Shown here: positions 36,222 to 49,669 of the stretch, one piece after another
How positions within the stretch are numbered: the first letter of the stretch is position 1
Layout of the letters: every line of letters starts with the position of its first letter
Assembly (NCBI GenBank): GCA_010279815.1
Contig: QEOQ01000486.1
Coordinates: forward strand, 898,935-962,934
Length of the DNA: 64,000 bases
From: Brachionus plicatilis
Taxonomy: Eukaryota > Rotifera > Eurotatoria > Ploima > Brachionidae
Direction: 5' to 3'
Notes under the pieces: model-generated
Seen by the model: only the letters and a program-made list of their open reading frames with translations
Databases searched by the model: none
Told to the model about the DNA's origin: nothing
Made by a program: the position numbers and the translations under genes

Positions 36222-36997
36222 TAATAATAATAACTGCAACAGGAACCGAAGTGTCCTGCGGAGAATGATAACAAAAGAAACCACTCTATGGCAGATGTGC
36301 CATAAATTTCATTTATTATGCTTCTTAAATTTGTCGTAGTTTTTTCATGAATAGGTTAAAATTGGTTACATTTGTAGTTTCAATTGGTAGATTATTCCAA
36401 ATCGGTACTATTCTGTTCGAGAAAAAGAACTCTCTTTGGTCACAATTTTTCGTAATTTGTCTCATGTATCTATTTTTTTAACCTCTCATATTATTTGCTG
36501 GACCATCAGCAAAAACAGAGTGTGCAATACTATTAGGATGGTACCAATTGTAAGCTCAAGCTTTTGTAATCTTTCGAGATATGGCAGATGTCTTAATTCA
36601 TAAACAAGTTTTGTTGCCCTTCTTTGAACCTGTTCTAGTATCTTGATATCTTTTTGGCGATATGGTGAACAAGCTCCAGATGCATATTCTAAATGCGGTC
36701 TTATAAAAGATGTATACAGAGTCTTGAGTGTTGCTACATCCCACTTTTTAATTGTTCTTTTTAGTTGACCAAGTACCGAGTTTGCTTTTGAAGCTGCCTT
36801 TTTTGAGTGCTCACACATTTTTAGATCGTTTGAGATTAAAATTCCTAGGTCATTTTCAATAGTTGTTTCTTTTAGCGCGTGTCTTATTCCAGTTTTAATA
36901 TCCTCCATTTCACATGTATAGTTTATAAAATCTATTTTCGATATCGATAAGTTGTTAGTAAAAATGTACAAAACCATCAAAAAAGATTTGTTCAACT
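36222..36997 (-). mobile_element. 5'-truncated non-LTR retrotransposon (Rex1/CR1-like) 3' end
   Basis: The minus-strand frame from 36995 holds the end of a reverse transcriptase (DLGILISNDLKMCEHSKKAA; TLYTSFIRPHLEYASGA; SPYRQKDIKILEQVQRRATK). After a frameshift or stop comes the family C-terminus (CDQREFFFSNRIVPIWNNLP). It finishes at CTGTTGCAG followed by an ATT-repeat tail at about 36226-36240. It is inserted in the left part of the Tc1 element. Confidence 0.85.
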
Positions 36998-37007
36998 TTG
37001 TAAAAAT

Positions 37008-37558
37008 TTGTCAAAAGCTGAAGTTTTAAAGCGATTTACTGGTCTTGTAAACAAAAAAAGTTTTGTTTATCGTTGGCTAGATGTTATAGAAAAAGATAAA
37101 ACCTTCAAGAGAAAAAAAGGAAGTGGTAAAATTGCGACGAAACTAATGGTTGCTAAACTTAGAGCCTATTTCAATCATAAATCGGGTCAACATGTCTACC
37201 TTGGAGAGTATATTTAGAAACTACTTGAACCAATGATTAAAGGATATTATCAGGATGGCAATTAAGTTTTTTTGCCCGACTTAGCATCATCTCAGTATGC
37301 GAATATGGTGCAGAATTATATTTTAGATAAAAATATAAGGGATGTTGCCAAAGAAGTGAATCCAGCAAATGTACCAAAAGCACGACCAATCGTAGATTTT
37401 TGGGGAAATTTTAAAGCTAAATGTTATGAGGGTGATTGGTAGGCCAAAAATTCGCTCTTGCCTGAGCAATATGGATCCAAATGTTATACAAGACCATGCC
37501 AATACTGTTCGCTCTAGGCTCGATTTCATACGTCGTCATGGAGTTCAATATCTTAACT
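37008..37558 (+). pseudogene. Tc1/mariner transposase, broken
   Basis: The N-terminal part (37008-37217) has a helix-turn-helix (SKAEVLKRF...YRWLDVIEKDKTFKRKKGSG) typical of Tc1/IS630-type transposases. After in-frame stops, 37270-37440 reads LPDLASSQYA, then NPANVPKARPIVDFWG, the second and third catalytic acidic residues with about 38 residues between. A frameshift leads to DHANTVRSRLDFIRRHG, a usual C-terminal phrase. At least two stops and one frameshift make it non-functional. The first catalytic segment was not found. Confidence 0.85.
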
Positions 37559-37897
37559 GATATTATTTTTTCAAAAAAGAGGGTTCAGTTATAATTTAAA
37601 AAAAATTTAAAGCCTTTGAAATTAAATAATTTTTATGATTAAATTAATTCTGTGCCATTTTTATTCTACACCCGTTACCAAGTTCTCTGAACTTGGATAT
37701 TTTTCTGAAGCATGTAAATTTAGAAATAGATTAAAGAATTACGAATCAATCCAAGAATTACCAAATGAAGAACTTGAACTTCAATCTGATTTTGATTATG
37801 ATGATGGGATCCCAGTCAAAAAATGTCTCAAAATTCAAATTTAGTATAAAAACATATTTATTTATTTTTTTTCTGTCCCGAGCTAAAGCTCCTTCAG

Positions 37898-37930
37898 NNN
37901 NNNNNNNNNNNNNNNNNNNNNNNNNNNNNN
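37898..37930. other. Assembly gap (N run)
   Basis: 33 unresolved bases inside the right arm of the outer inverted repeat. Comparison with the left arm suggests that about 60 bp of T-rich sequence belongs here. Confidence 0.95.
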
Positions 37931-38060
37931 AATTAAAGTTAATAAAATGAGATAAAAAAAAGAATCAAAATAAAGAAAATAAGCTAAAAAGTATAAAAAT
38001 AGTATAAAAATATAAATGACCGTAGTCTTAATATACCTGATCTTGCAAGCAACCATGGAC

Positions 38061-41000
38061 AGGAATAGAATAAAGGAAAACTGAATTATTAAATAAAAAT
38101 CCTTTTCAAAGTGAGAAGTTCATTAGAGTTGGAACGAAAGATCAATCAAATTTGGAATCGAAATACGAACCAAAAAATAACTAATAGACTGAGAAGAAGA
38201 ATCTAAATCGCAGACAATCGAATCAAAGGATCATTTCAATTATTACAAGGGCAACCTAAACTAAGATGAGTTATACGATGCCTGTTTAAACAACACAGAT
38301 AAAACAGAATAAAAATCACTCAAGCAAAATCATCTTCAACACTTATTTTAACTTTTATTTATTTTTGAATTTTGAATTTTTTTTTAATCTGAAAGAGATT
38401 TTGTTCGTTAAAGATAAACAAAAAACTTAAAAATCATCAAAATGAATAAAATTATTTTAAAATCATGTTTAAATAACAATTTGCTTATAACACGTTTAAA
38501 ATTTTTCATTCACCCAGTAGGATTTATTTTTTGGAAGAAATTTTGACATCATTCTCCTAAATAAAAAAAAGTAAATCAAAGAGATTTTAATTTTAATTTA
38601 AAATACGATCTTAGTAAAGGAAGGAATTTAATTTAAAAAATAATATTCCTTTAATTAATTCCTAACTAAACTTTTTTGAATTGAATTAAGTTAAAAAAAA
38701 CTTCCGAATTTTTCTTTTGTCCATAAAATAGACTAAATAATGCTATATTTTTTTCTACATCTTCTTGAGATCTCAGAGAAGTCTAAAAACTGTTTTTCCT
38801 GGGGAAGATGTAAACGCAAACACCAACAAGTAATGATGCTTTGAGAAGAATAAAATCGTGTCATCTTATAGGAAACTTTTAACAAGGCTAATGTAATTAA
38901 TGACAGAACGTGCATGTTATTGTTATATGTTATTAAAGTAAAGTCTTCAAATTTGAATTTAATTATTTCAAATAAAAAAAATCAAAAAATACAAAATAAA
39001 TAAAATAAGTTAAAATAGTGTATTATATCGTCTTTTATCATTTAAAAATATTTCTAAATATTTTTTAATTCAAAGAGAAATTAAAAAAATATTTAAAATT
39101 CCCTAAAAAAATAAAAAATTCTCAACGATCGATTTTTTTTTGGCTATTTTACGTAATTTTTGAAGAATTACCAGATTTTATGTAAATTTTGGTAAATTTA
39201 TAAAAATTTTCAAAGATAAATTTATCACAAATTATTTCAGAATTTCAAATAAGAAGGTACATCGATATCAAAATCTACAATAAACTAAGAAAAATAAATT
39301 TTAATACTTGGGGAACTTGATTTTGTGAAAAAAATTAATCAAAATAATTTAATTTCTCTGTATTTATTATTTTCAAGGAAAAGAAATAATCTTTTAATTA
39401 GGGAAAAATAGACTTATACGTGTTTAAAAAAAAACTGCAACCTGGCCAATTTAAATTGGGTCTGATAAATTATAATCAAATCCCAGTATTAAATTTCAAC
39501 AGAGATTTTTATTTTTTTTCTAAAAATATTCAAAATTTCGCAAATAATAAATCTGCACTTTTATTTTACGAAAAAAAAATTTGAATAAACTAAAATTATT
39601 GATATGTATTTTTTTATTTAGATTTTGTAAAAAACAAATGAGTTAGACCTTTATAAACCTAAGTAAGAAAACCAATAATTACTTACTAATTAAATATTTT
39701 TTATCTTTATGTAAATTTTGAACATTTTTTTATCAATTTATTTAAGCGTCGCCTTCTGGTGTTTTTATTCGAAAAAAAAAATTTAATTCAGTAAAGAATA
39801 TGTATTTGAAAAGATGGAGTTATTCTCTAATAATTTTATTTCGACTGTTCCAATTTAACTAAATACAAATTTACATTGTAATTAAACCTTGTTCATAATT
39901 TGTTTTTTAAAATCTAATTTGATCTGTTATTACTTTAGAAATATTTTGGTCTTGCTAAATATACAAAAAAAAACATAAAATTTATTATCAATTAGTTATT
40001 GGGGGAATATTTATTCATTTTTTTAAATTATATTTGTTTATAAATTTAAATGTTAATGTTTTTTTTATTTTTATTTCTAACATATTGGACCATTTAATAT
40101 TAGAATTAAATACACTGTAGTATCATATTAATATTTATCTTTTTTTAAATGATTTAGAAAACATAATTGTTTATTTTAATATAGTAAACAAAATAATTAG
40201 TAGCTGTAATTAGAATTAATTTTGTGAATTTTGTTATTATAAGGCAAATTAAAAATGCATTTTAGTATAGGTTAAAAGATTGTTTTGATAATACTCTTCT
40301 TTATTCCTTTGTTAAATGGTGTAGTATTAAAATTAAATAAATTTACTGATGGAAATTTTTTTTATAAATCAAGCTAAAAAATGAGAGTTTGGTTAAAAAT
40401 TTTAAACTAATTCTGAATAAAGAAAATATTTTTCGTTTTAAATTAAGTATAATTAAAAGAAAAATTTTGGAATTGATATTTTTTTCCTTAAAAAAATAAA
40501 TCCACTATTTACGAAAAATTTCAAAATTTAATTTGTTAAAATAAATTCAATGGCATTTAGTCTTGTCAAATTTTTTTATGAAAAGTGTAATGCAATGGTT
40601 GATGTGAGTTATCAGGGCATAATTCAGACGATAAAATAAAATAATTGTCCCATTTTGTTGTGGGAAAAGTTATAAATTTGAATATTGCACCATGTCGCAA
40701 TCTAATTTTTAACTTTTAGAAAAAAAGATACTCAATTTTTATCATTTTGTGCTGAATTTCACAAAACCTTTTATCACCAAGTCTTGGTTAATTTTATCAA
40801 ATATTTAAAACACCATTTTAGCTGCTCTTAGTTTAACCTTTCCAAAAATTCTAAAATCATAGCTCGATTTCACGATATGGTACCCAAATTTTGTTTAAAA
40901 TTATATCCAGAATTCCAAAAGATTGAAGAAAATTTAGTACTGCTTGTAAAAAAGGGGTAAAAATAATTTTTAAGATTTAATTTTGACTTTTATAATTTTT

Positions 41001-44000
41001 CATATAATTTTTCATATTTTTCATTCATTTAATAAATAATTTTTCATCAAAGAAGAACATAGGTCGTTTTGACTTAGGAAAATTAATGCAAATCGTTTTT
41101 TTCATTTTACCTCCTTTTGAACTTATACATTGTCGGAGTGACACTTGTTTATCCTGGTCTTCATTATTAGTGTCTTAATTTGACTGGCTATTCTTATTTA
41201 GAAAATTCAGTTATTTTGTATTTTTTTTTGAAATAAAAAATATGCCTTATTATTTATCGCAAAATAATAATTGACACTAGATAAAATGATGAATCTACTA
41301 GATAAAAAAGATTATTTTTACCATATAATCAATTTATTCACTAGATAAAAATTTTATAATTATTAAATATTTTATTTATCTATTTGCGAACTGTATCTAG
41401 CTGTATCTCCTTCAGTTTATAAAAGGTTAAAATTAAAGGCAAATTGAAGTTAATGGACAAATTTTGATTTTGAAGTAATCGAGGTCTAAAAAGCTTTTAG
41501 TTAATTTTTATTGCACAGACATATTTTCAAGTAAAAAAAAATTTTGCAGAATTTTATAGATATAAAAAATGAAGTTAACTATTGAATATCTTTTATTTAA
41601 ATACTTCTGTATTAAATTTTATAATTATAATTATTATTTCTTTTATTATGACCATTAAATTTCTGATCATTTGCTTCTTTTTTTGAAACACTTTTAAGCT
41701 AACACTTCACCAAAAAAATTTGAAAACTCTTTAAAATATGATTTTTCCCCAGAAATTTTAATTTTTAATTTAAAAAGCAAATTTTCAAGATTGTCAAGAT
41801 GCTTATTAATCATATTTTGGAGTGTCATAGTGTGCCAATTTATAAAACCGTAGTTTTAAGCATCTTAATTTTTAATGTTTTTAAAATTTAATTAAGAAAA
41901 TAATCATTAAGTAAAGAATTCAGAGAAGAGTATTCGCTTTAATTAAAAAAAAAACATTAAGCTAGGTTCAGTCTCACGAAAGTTAGACTAGAAATTAAAG
42001 TGGTTTTTTTTCAGTTTATGATTTGGGGCGCTAAACTTTCTTTTCTAAAATTAAAATAGCCAAATAGTCTAAAAAAGAGAGAGTATTTGTTTATTTTTTA
42101 TTTATTTTGGACACATCATTTATAAAAATGCGGTAAAAAATTGGGCTAATCTTACTCTCATTGTGTATTGATCACTCAAATATCCATTTACGTTTACTTA
42201 AAACGTGTTTAAAAATGATAAAAAAAATAATTTGTATTTTATTTTATTTATTTATTCAAGGAGACCAATATTTTTTGTTGTTCGTTTGATATTACTTAAA
42301 AAACATTTTTTTAAATAATTTTTTCGGCATTGTGAATTTTTGAAAAAAAGAAAGTGAATAATAAAATTAAAAAACTCAATACCTTTTTAATTTAAAAGCC
42401 CAAAATTGGTTCTTCCTAATAACTGCCCTGCAAAATATTCTAAAAAAACGCATATTCAATAAAATTTACAAAAATAATTTGCAGAGGCTGGGTTTTAAAT
42501 GGTTCAGTTTATTTTTTGTATCAACAGAAAAATTTTACAGAAAAATGTTGTGAATATTTTTTTGTAAAATCACTTTTACATTGCTATTTGTATTTCCTAG
42601 TTTATTATTCAACATCAAATTTAAGAATTTCAAATTTTTGTTAATTATTGAATAAAAATTTTAATTATTTTAAAAACTTCTAAATTTAAAAAAGAAATGA
42701 CTAAATTTTTTCAATCGATCCTATATTCTAAATAAAAAATAAAGGTAAGTAAAAATTTTTCAAAGTCAAAATTAGGTGTATAATATTATTCATTGTAATT
42801 AAAAAAACCAAAACAAATTTAAAGAATTCAGATTTATTTAAAAGAATATTAGTTTTTTATTTAAAACTTTAGCTAATTATGAATAAATAATTAGAAAATT
42901 TTTTTTCTATTTTGGAGTTAGTTGATCATTGAATCCAAGGACATATTTTTGAACGTGAAAGCTCGAAGTGGAAAAAATCTTTTTTCAAGAAAATTAAATT
43001 TTATTATATGAAATTTACAAAATAATATCCAACTTATGAGTCATAAAGTATTAGAACCAATAAATTAATAAAATCGTAATTTTCTATTTTCTTTAATTAA
43101 CAATTTATCAAAACTTTGGCTACGCCGCTGAAAAAATCGATTAGCAACACTACTTGTGCAGGTCCTGAAATGGCGATTGAATTGCAGTTTACCAGAGGTC
43201 TTATCCAATTCACTTAATTTATTAAAATTATTTTAATTATGTGAATTGTTTTTTTTTTTTTTAATTTATTTATGTTATCAAATTAAATTAAAAATTTAAT
43301 AGCAAGTTTTAAATATTCTACATTAACAATTCATTAATAATTCTAAAAAGTGACTATTTAACTTGAATAAAAAATTTATTAATTTCTTAATTTAGAAAAT
43401 TTTAGATTCATCGTCTTAATCACAATTTTTTCAAAACTAAAATTTCTTCAATGACACTTTTTTGTTAAACAAAAAAAAACTCTAGTGTTAAACCTGGCCA
43501 TTTGGCAATTTTTGAAATTGTGTGTCTAACTTAAAACTTATAAATTTTCAAATTGTTGAGTTTTCTAGGGCTTGTTTGACCAAACTTAAATTTCTCAATT
43601 AGAGACTGTATGAAAACTAAATTTTGTAAGAACCGAGCTTGAACACATGCAAAACACAATTTATATATTTAACCTAAATTTCTTTTTGTTTTCTATGTCT
43701 TGTATGGGATCCTTAAGAACTTAGAGATAAATTAATTTACTCTAATAATCTATGGGCTAATGACTGTGCGCATTTTTTCTAGCTAAACTACAACTAAGGT
43801 TTTTTTTGCAATCATAAATTCATACCTTATATTATGTAAAATGCAAATGATAGTCTTAGCTTATAATCAACACAACAACATACTAAAATAAAATAAAAAT
43901 TATAATAAAACTTGCAATATATTTATAATTTGCAATAGAAAATAGCTTTGAAAATTTGTTTTTTTTTTAATATTTTTTGCTTTTATGGTTAAAGTTTTTA

Positions 44001-44039
44001 AGTAAACCCCACAAAAAAAATATTCAATTGACCATCAAT
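38061..44039. other. Six kb without a recognisable gene
   Basis: Very AT-rich. No exon could be supported on either strand. A repeat end of the CTGAAGGAGC family lies near 41375-41420 (minus orientation, ctgtatctagctgtatctcc on the plus strand). Regulatory DNA for the flanking genes may be here, but nothing specific was seen. Confidence 0.4.
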
Positions 44040-47000
44040 ATGAATAAGTCCAATTTGGGTCTAAATTTGGCCATCATCTTTAGTCTCACAAACTTTTGCA
44101 TTTCGATCAAAGACACATTTTCACCTATAGGCAGTGATCTGTTCAATAAAATCCAGTGTGTTCCACACGCATACGGTGATTTCAACGCCGACAAGCGTGT
44201 CGACATCATTTGCGTTACTAAATCCGGAGACCAAATCGAAATATGGCTCGCACAGGAAAAAGAGCCGCTTTTCTCCCGCTTTCAGGTTCTCAAGTAAGCA
44301 AAAAAGGCAAACAATTTTTTTATTTTTTTTAAATTTTCTCCAAAGAGTTGGCTCTCCCATTGTCAACATAGTTCCTGGCGACTTCACCGGTGACTCAGCC
44401 ATGGATTTATTAGTCACCTATAAAATGGGCGACCATTTTGGAATGAGTTTTTACCAGGGACAGAGGAGCGCAAAATTTCACAATGAAGCTGGAGTTGAGA
44501 AAAAAACAAACTTAAATTTACTTGATCAACCTTTTGTTGCCGAGTAATTTTAAATTAGAAATTATCTGGATTAAATTAAAAAAATTTTTTAAAGCTTTGA
44601 CGGCAATGGAAAACTTGAGGTCCTGGTAAACACCAATGATCAAAATGTGAGCTTGTATTTTTTTGAGTAAGATTTTTTTTTATTGAAAATAAAAAATTTT
44701 AAAAAATTTTCAACTTCTTTTTCTAAGTTTAAATGGAAATTTGCAAAAAATGGACTCTATTTACTTGGATAATGTAAAATTAAAAAATGGCTTTGCTCAT
44801 ACAATTACGGATGTAAATGGCGATTTCAAGTCTGATTTGGTTTTAACTGGTCAAGATGATGATCAAAAAATTCATTTTTATGTGCTTGAATTCAACGCGG
44901 CGACAAATAAATATGAAAAAACCGATTCCTACTCGGTGCCGAACCAGTTGTTTATTTACGGACAGTCTTTATTTGCCGATTTCGATAGTGATGGTGAAAT
45001 TGAGCATTTACTTCCATGTTGCAATGACAAACAATGTTCCAAATCTTTTATATTTATTCGCAAATTAAATAAAGTAAAATTTAGCTTAAACTTTAAAAAT
45101 TTTGAAAATTTTAATTTTTTAAATACGATAAAATATAGCATCTGTTCAAATAGGAAAAAATAGATACAACTTAAATTGTAATGGAAAATAAAAGTTTCAT
45201 CTTTAATTAGAAAAAATAGAAACAGAAATAATTTGACTAGAAAACAATTAGAAAAATTCATTCTCATTTATTTGGATTTTTCGTCATTTTTTGTTAAATT
45301 ACAAAATTTTGAAAAAATGACAAGATTTAAATTTTTATGAAGATTTTCCATAAGATACACTTTTGAATTATTTTTGATACACTTTTTAGAAACAAAAATC
45401 TGCCAAGAAAGCTACTTGTTTTATAATAAGATAAAAAAATTTATTTATTTTAGTTATTTGTACTTCTGATTGAAATTTAGAATTTTGACATTTTACCTTC
45501 ATTTTCAATTAGAATTTTTTATACCTCTTCAGAAATTATCAAAACACGATTATTTCGTCAGAAATTAATCAGCATTTTCTTGTTATTTTTTTAAAATTTT
45601 TGATTATTTTATTAAAATTTATCTAAAAATATGTAAAATTCATGTAGAAAATCAGTTCTTTATAAAACAATAATTAAAAGGTGAAAATCATAAGCTACAA
45701 AAAAATATTCTAGAGTGTTTCTTAATTTCGCTGTCAATAACTCATTTGTGTTTCTAATCTTAGTCATTTGTTTGAGTCATTAGAATAATTCTAATAGAAT
45801 TTAAAATAGATTTATTAGAAATTCAAATAAATCAATTATAAAAATATTTAATTTTCTTAAATTAACCTGGATTCAATACTGCTTATTTCCAAATTTTTAA
45901 TCTATCTTTTAGATTATTTCTCAGTCTTCTGTGATTAATATTACTTTCGCAGTCTATACTGAGTTCTGAACTGTTCTTTCATCTTTAATCCCTTTCAAAC
46001 ATTTTTCTATTGATTTTTATTTTTTATATGAAAGTTTTAGATACTTTTCTAAATTAAGTAAAATGCAGAAATATATTTTTTTATACTATTCTAACGATGC
46101 CGAACATTTGCCAAGTGCTATGCATAAATGTGAAGTTAAAAATATGGGAAGACTTTTGTACAATAGTAAAATGAAGTTTAGCATTAATTTTTGAAAAAAT
46201 AGTTTCTGCTTTAAATTTTATTCACAAATATTTTTTGTATTAAAAACATTTACAAACTGTTTTGATTTAATGATTCCTTATGATCATGATTAGGAACTTC
46301 AGTGTGCTCTAGAAAAGCCTTTAAAAATAATTACTGTTTTGAATTTTTTAGTAAATGTTTTGCTATCTTTTACAATGACTGGAACTTTATTTAAAACAGA
46401 GTAAAATTTCAATTCAGAAAATTGCGCATTAATAATAATAGTTTAGTAATATTAGCTGATTTTCTTTGTAATTTCAACTTATTTTTTATTTTTTATTAGT
46501 TAAAATTGAAATTCAAATCAGTAAATATTCGGATTGTATAAATTTGTGTATTTTTTTTAGAGTAAGTAAAAAAATATACATAGCCATTCTAAAGTGATTA
46601 GGAACTTTACAGTAAAAATTAAAAACCCAAAACAAAATGAATTTTCATTTTATCTTTCTTGGCTATCTTTTAAAATCCAAGAAGTTAAACAAAACAATTT
46701 TAAAATAAGATGTAATATAAGAAGATGCATAATATATCAAAATTGATAGCAGAAATACATACCATAAAACCTGACAAACTAGCCCAGGGCTATAAATTAG
46801 TATTAGCCTATAAGCACCCCACTTTTCGATGATATAAGCCCACCCCCTAAAATACTTATAGGCCCAGGGCTTTAAATAAATACCTTATACTTGATTTATC
46901 ATAAATTAAATACAAGCTCATGAGCTTAAATAAATTTGAATTTAAAAATAATTTTTAGTGGATACCGAAACCGATGATGATGATGAAAATGATTAATTTT

Positions 47001-49064
47001 TTTCTTTTATTTTCTTTATAAAAACACTAATGGAACATTATTTTATATTTCTTTTATTTTAAATTTAACTATATTGCAATTTTCCATTATTTAATAAATA
47101 AATGTGTACACAAGCCCATGGTCAGACTAATTTTAATAACTTATAAGCTCTGGGCTTCTCCTTGAATTAAAATGAGATATTTATAAGGTTAATATTTTTT
47201 TTAATCTATTTATTTCCAAACATTATCTATAATTTTTTTTTAAAAGATATATTTTTATAATTTGATTCATTTAAAAAGTGTTTCTTTTATTAAGTATATT
47301 GGGATTTAATTTTCAGTGATTAAGAGTAAATATTGTACTAAATATTAAACCAAATATTAAAATCCGAAAATTCAATTAAATTTTTGAAGGAATTTTTTAT
47401 TTCTTAAATCGTTTACAAATAATAATAAAAGTTTAATTTTTGATTTAAAATTAATAATTTTTTTTAAGTGGAATCAAGTTCCTGTAGATTTTGGTGATTA
47501 TCGATTTATACCCCAAAGCGAATTCAAATCGTCCTGGGGCAACAGTATAAGTGTGAAATCGGGAGATTATAATTTAAATGGCTATTTGGATCTCATGATT
47601 GTTCTCGAAAATGTGGATAAAAAGTAAGTATTAAAAATTAAAAAAAAAAGTACATGTGTATCCTGAATATGATATTTAAATGATCTATCGTCAAATATTT
47701 TTTTATTATTTAAAAAAAATATTTTCTAAGTTTTTAAGATGATTTTTAAAATTTTCATTTTCGGTAAAAACAGCAATTTTTTTTGTAAAATTTAATGTTT
47801 TATTGAAACTAAATTATGAGTGATGCTATCTTAATATCAGCTGAGACATAATACATAATAAATTTTATATAAACACATTTTTCTCCTAACTTTGTTCCTT
47901 TTGTCACATTTCACCTTTTGAAATAATTTTTAAAAGTTACTCAAACAAGTTCCATGCGAGCATTCAAAATAATTTAAATATTTGAAAGAAAAAATTCTTT
48001 TGATTAAAAACATTACATTAAGTGTAAAAAAAAATTTTAAATAATTAAACACTTTCAAATTTCTCCTATTTTTCATTAAAAAATAAAAGATCTTAGCGAA
48101 ATGCTCTCAAATTCATGATCCATTTGTACCAAAAAAATTCAAAATTTATTTTGTACTTAGAAGTGAAATCAAAGAAAAGTTTGCTGTTTTGATGAAAAAC
48201 ATACCAAACAATGGTCTCAATGCATCTTTCACATTCAATCGCACATTTGAAATGGACCAGCATATTTCGAGTCTTTATTCGTACAACAATGTAGTCCAAG
48301 CATCTTTTTTTGACTTGTACGATGACGGCTATTTGGATATCTTGCTTGTAGTCGAAGAAAAAGAAAGTGATGGAGTTAACTATCGAATAGTAGCGCTCAA
48401 AAACGACTACTACGACGATGTATACTTTATTAAGGTAATGGTGATTCCAGGTCTTTGCAGTCAAGCCAAATGTCCTTTTCAAAGTATTCCCTATGGACTC
48501 AATTATCCAGGAGCCTTGGTAAAAATTGAATCAATATCAAACGAGTATCAAAAAGTGGTCATGTACGCAACTCAACTATCTCAAAGCAGCTATATGTCAC
48601 TTCAATTGCCATACATCATTTTCGGCCTAGGACCCACTCCCAACTTTGTGGAACACTTGACAGTCGGAATTTTGGCAGATAATGGAAAAATTCGCGGCTT
48701 TTCTAAAGAATGGCATCAAATCATTCCAAATTCACAACTTGTCATCAATCCATATCCTCGATATAATACCTATAAGTAAGATCGATTTAAATTTTTGATT
48801 CAAAAAAAAAAATTAATCAAAAAATCTAGCTGGAAAATGCAGTTGTTCATCACTCCGTCAAAAAATATACTCATGACTGGCATTGCTTTGGGAAGTACCA
48901 TGATATGCCTAATTATCATGATCGGTTTACTTCAGTTTAGAGAAAGAGTAAATTTTTTATTTTAGAAATTTTTTTTTAAAATTTATTTAAAATAAAAAAA
49001 ATAGAAATTAGACGAAAAAGAACGAAAGATTGAGTCGCAGCGTTTCCATTTCGACGGTTTGTAA
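44040..49064 (+). CDS. ITFG1: ITFG1 / T-cell immunomodulatory protein (LINKIN)
   Basis: Eight exons (44040-44293, 44346-44543, 44595-44666, 44728-45073, 47469-47623, 48161-48775, 48830-48947, 49005-49064) join in phase to 605 residues, close to the ~610 of animal homologues. A signal peptide precedes seven FG-GAP/VCBS-type calcium loops, e.g. DFNADKRVD, DFTGDSAMD, DFDGNGKLE, DVNGDFKSD, DFDSDGEIE, DYNLNGYLD and DLYDDGYLD, forming a seven-bladed propeller. One transmembrane helix (MTGIALGSTMICLIIMIGLL) and a short charged tail follow. LINKIN is an adhesion protein that in C. elegans keeps migrating gonadal cells together and binds RUVBL and tubulin. I chose the ATG that opens the signal peptide; an in-frame ATG-like start 63 nt upstream is less likely. 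AATAAA overlaps the stop. Confidence 0.95.
45074..47468 (+). other. ITFG1 intron 4 (2.4 kb) with a repeat element
   Basis: Long compared with the other ITFG1 introns (51-61 nt, one of 537). Contains the repeat element listed at 46781-47156 and otherwise only AT-rich DNA. Confidence 0.6.
46781..47156. mobile_element. Possible hAT-type non-autonomous element inside an ITFG1 intron
   Basis: Both ends read AGCCCAGRGCT(T)ATAA when oriented inward, and a third copy (ataggcccagggcttt) lies at ~46850. Inside, at ~46960-46996, a splice-acceptor-like tttttag is followed by the frame VDTETDDDDEND-stop, which looks like the acidic last exon of some gene. No matching target duplication was found. Confidence 0.4.
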
Positions 49065-49639
49065 ATAAAATGTTTTTGTGAATCTTCTTTCCAAACGGTG
49101 GTTGTTTTTGATTACATTATTTTGAGAACAGTAAAGTATTGGTATTAATTAAGAATTGCAAGTGACGCCAGTGCATACAATACTTTTTATTTTTACTTAA
49201 AGATTTAATTTTTCCGAAAATATATTTTAATAATATTTATTATGTGGTGGTTGCTTATTTTTTTCTAATAATTTTTTTTATTTTTTGAAATAAATATTCT
49301 GTTAAAAGTTGGATTATAAAGAAAAAAAATTCTTAAATTCTTAATTCTTAAAATTTTGATTGTGATCTTTGAAAATCCACTAAGTCATATTAATGCAATC
49401 GATAGTGTTCACGTAGAAAAAGTAAATGAAATTTTTTCAAATCTCAAAGCTTGTTATTGATATTAATTTTAAAAATAATTTGATGGAATTGATTCAAGGT
49501 AATGCAAAAGTTGTAATGATTTATTAATATCAATGAGAAATCAATAAAAAGCTCTCTTGAACATAATTTAAATTTGAATTTAAATTCGAACTTAAATTTT
49601 GATTAAGTCAACTGATAATTATTTTTGAAAAATTAAAAG
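49065..49639. other. Downstream flank of ITFG1
   Basis: AT-rich, no gene seen. Confidence 0.35.
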
Positions 49640-49669
49640 GGTCTAAATGCATTCAACACAAAAATTAAT

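Larger units (their letters stand above)
36073..37675 (+). mobile_element. Tc1/mariner element, inactive
   Basis: Terminal inverted repeats begin ACGGGTGTAGAATAAAAA(A)TGGCAC at both ends (36073 and ending 37675), flanked on each side by TA, the Tc1/mariner target duplication. It carries broken transposase code on the plus strand and a non-LTR insertion near its left end. Confidence 0.88.
35640..38060. mobile_element. Outer inverted-repeat element, split by a Tc1-type insertion
   Basis: About 200 bp on the left (35700-35865) reappears inverted on the right (37850-38000): both contain tttagcttattt, tttattttgatt, tctcattttattaacttt and end inward with CTGAAGGAGCTTTAGCTCGG then acagaaa. The N gap falls inside the right arm. 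Between arm and insert lie remnants with coding character, e.g. 37680-37841 (+, SELGYFSEACKFRNRLKNYE). A complete Tc1-type element sits in the middle. Confidence 0.65.

Noticed and set aside
48093..48482. Minus-strand 129-codon frame
   Set aside because: Mirror of the large ITFG1 exon.
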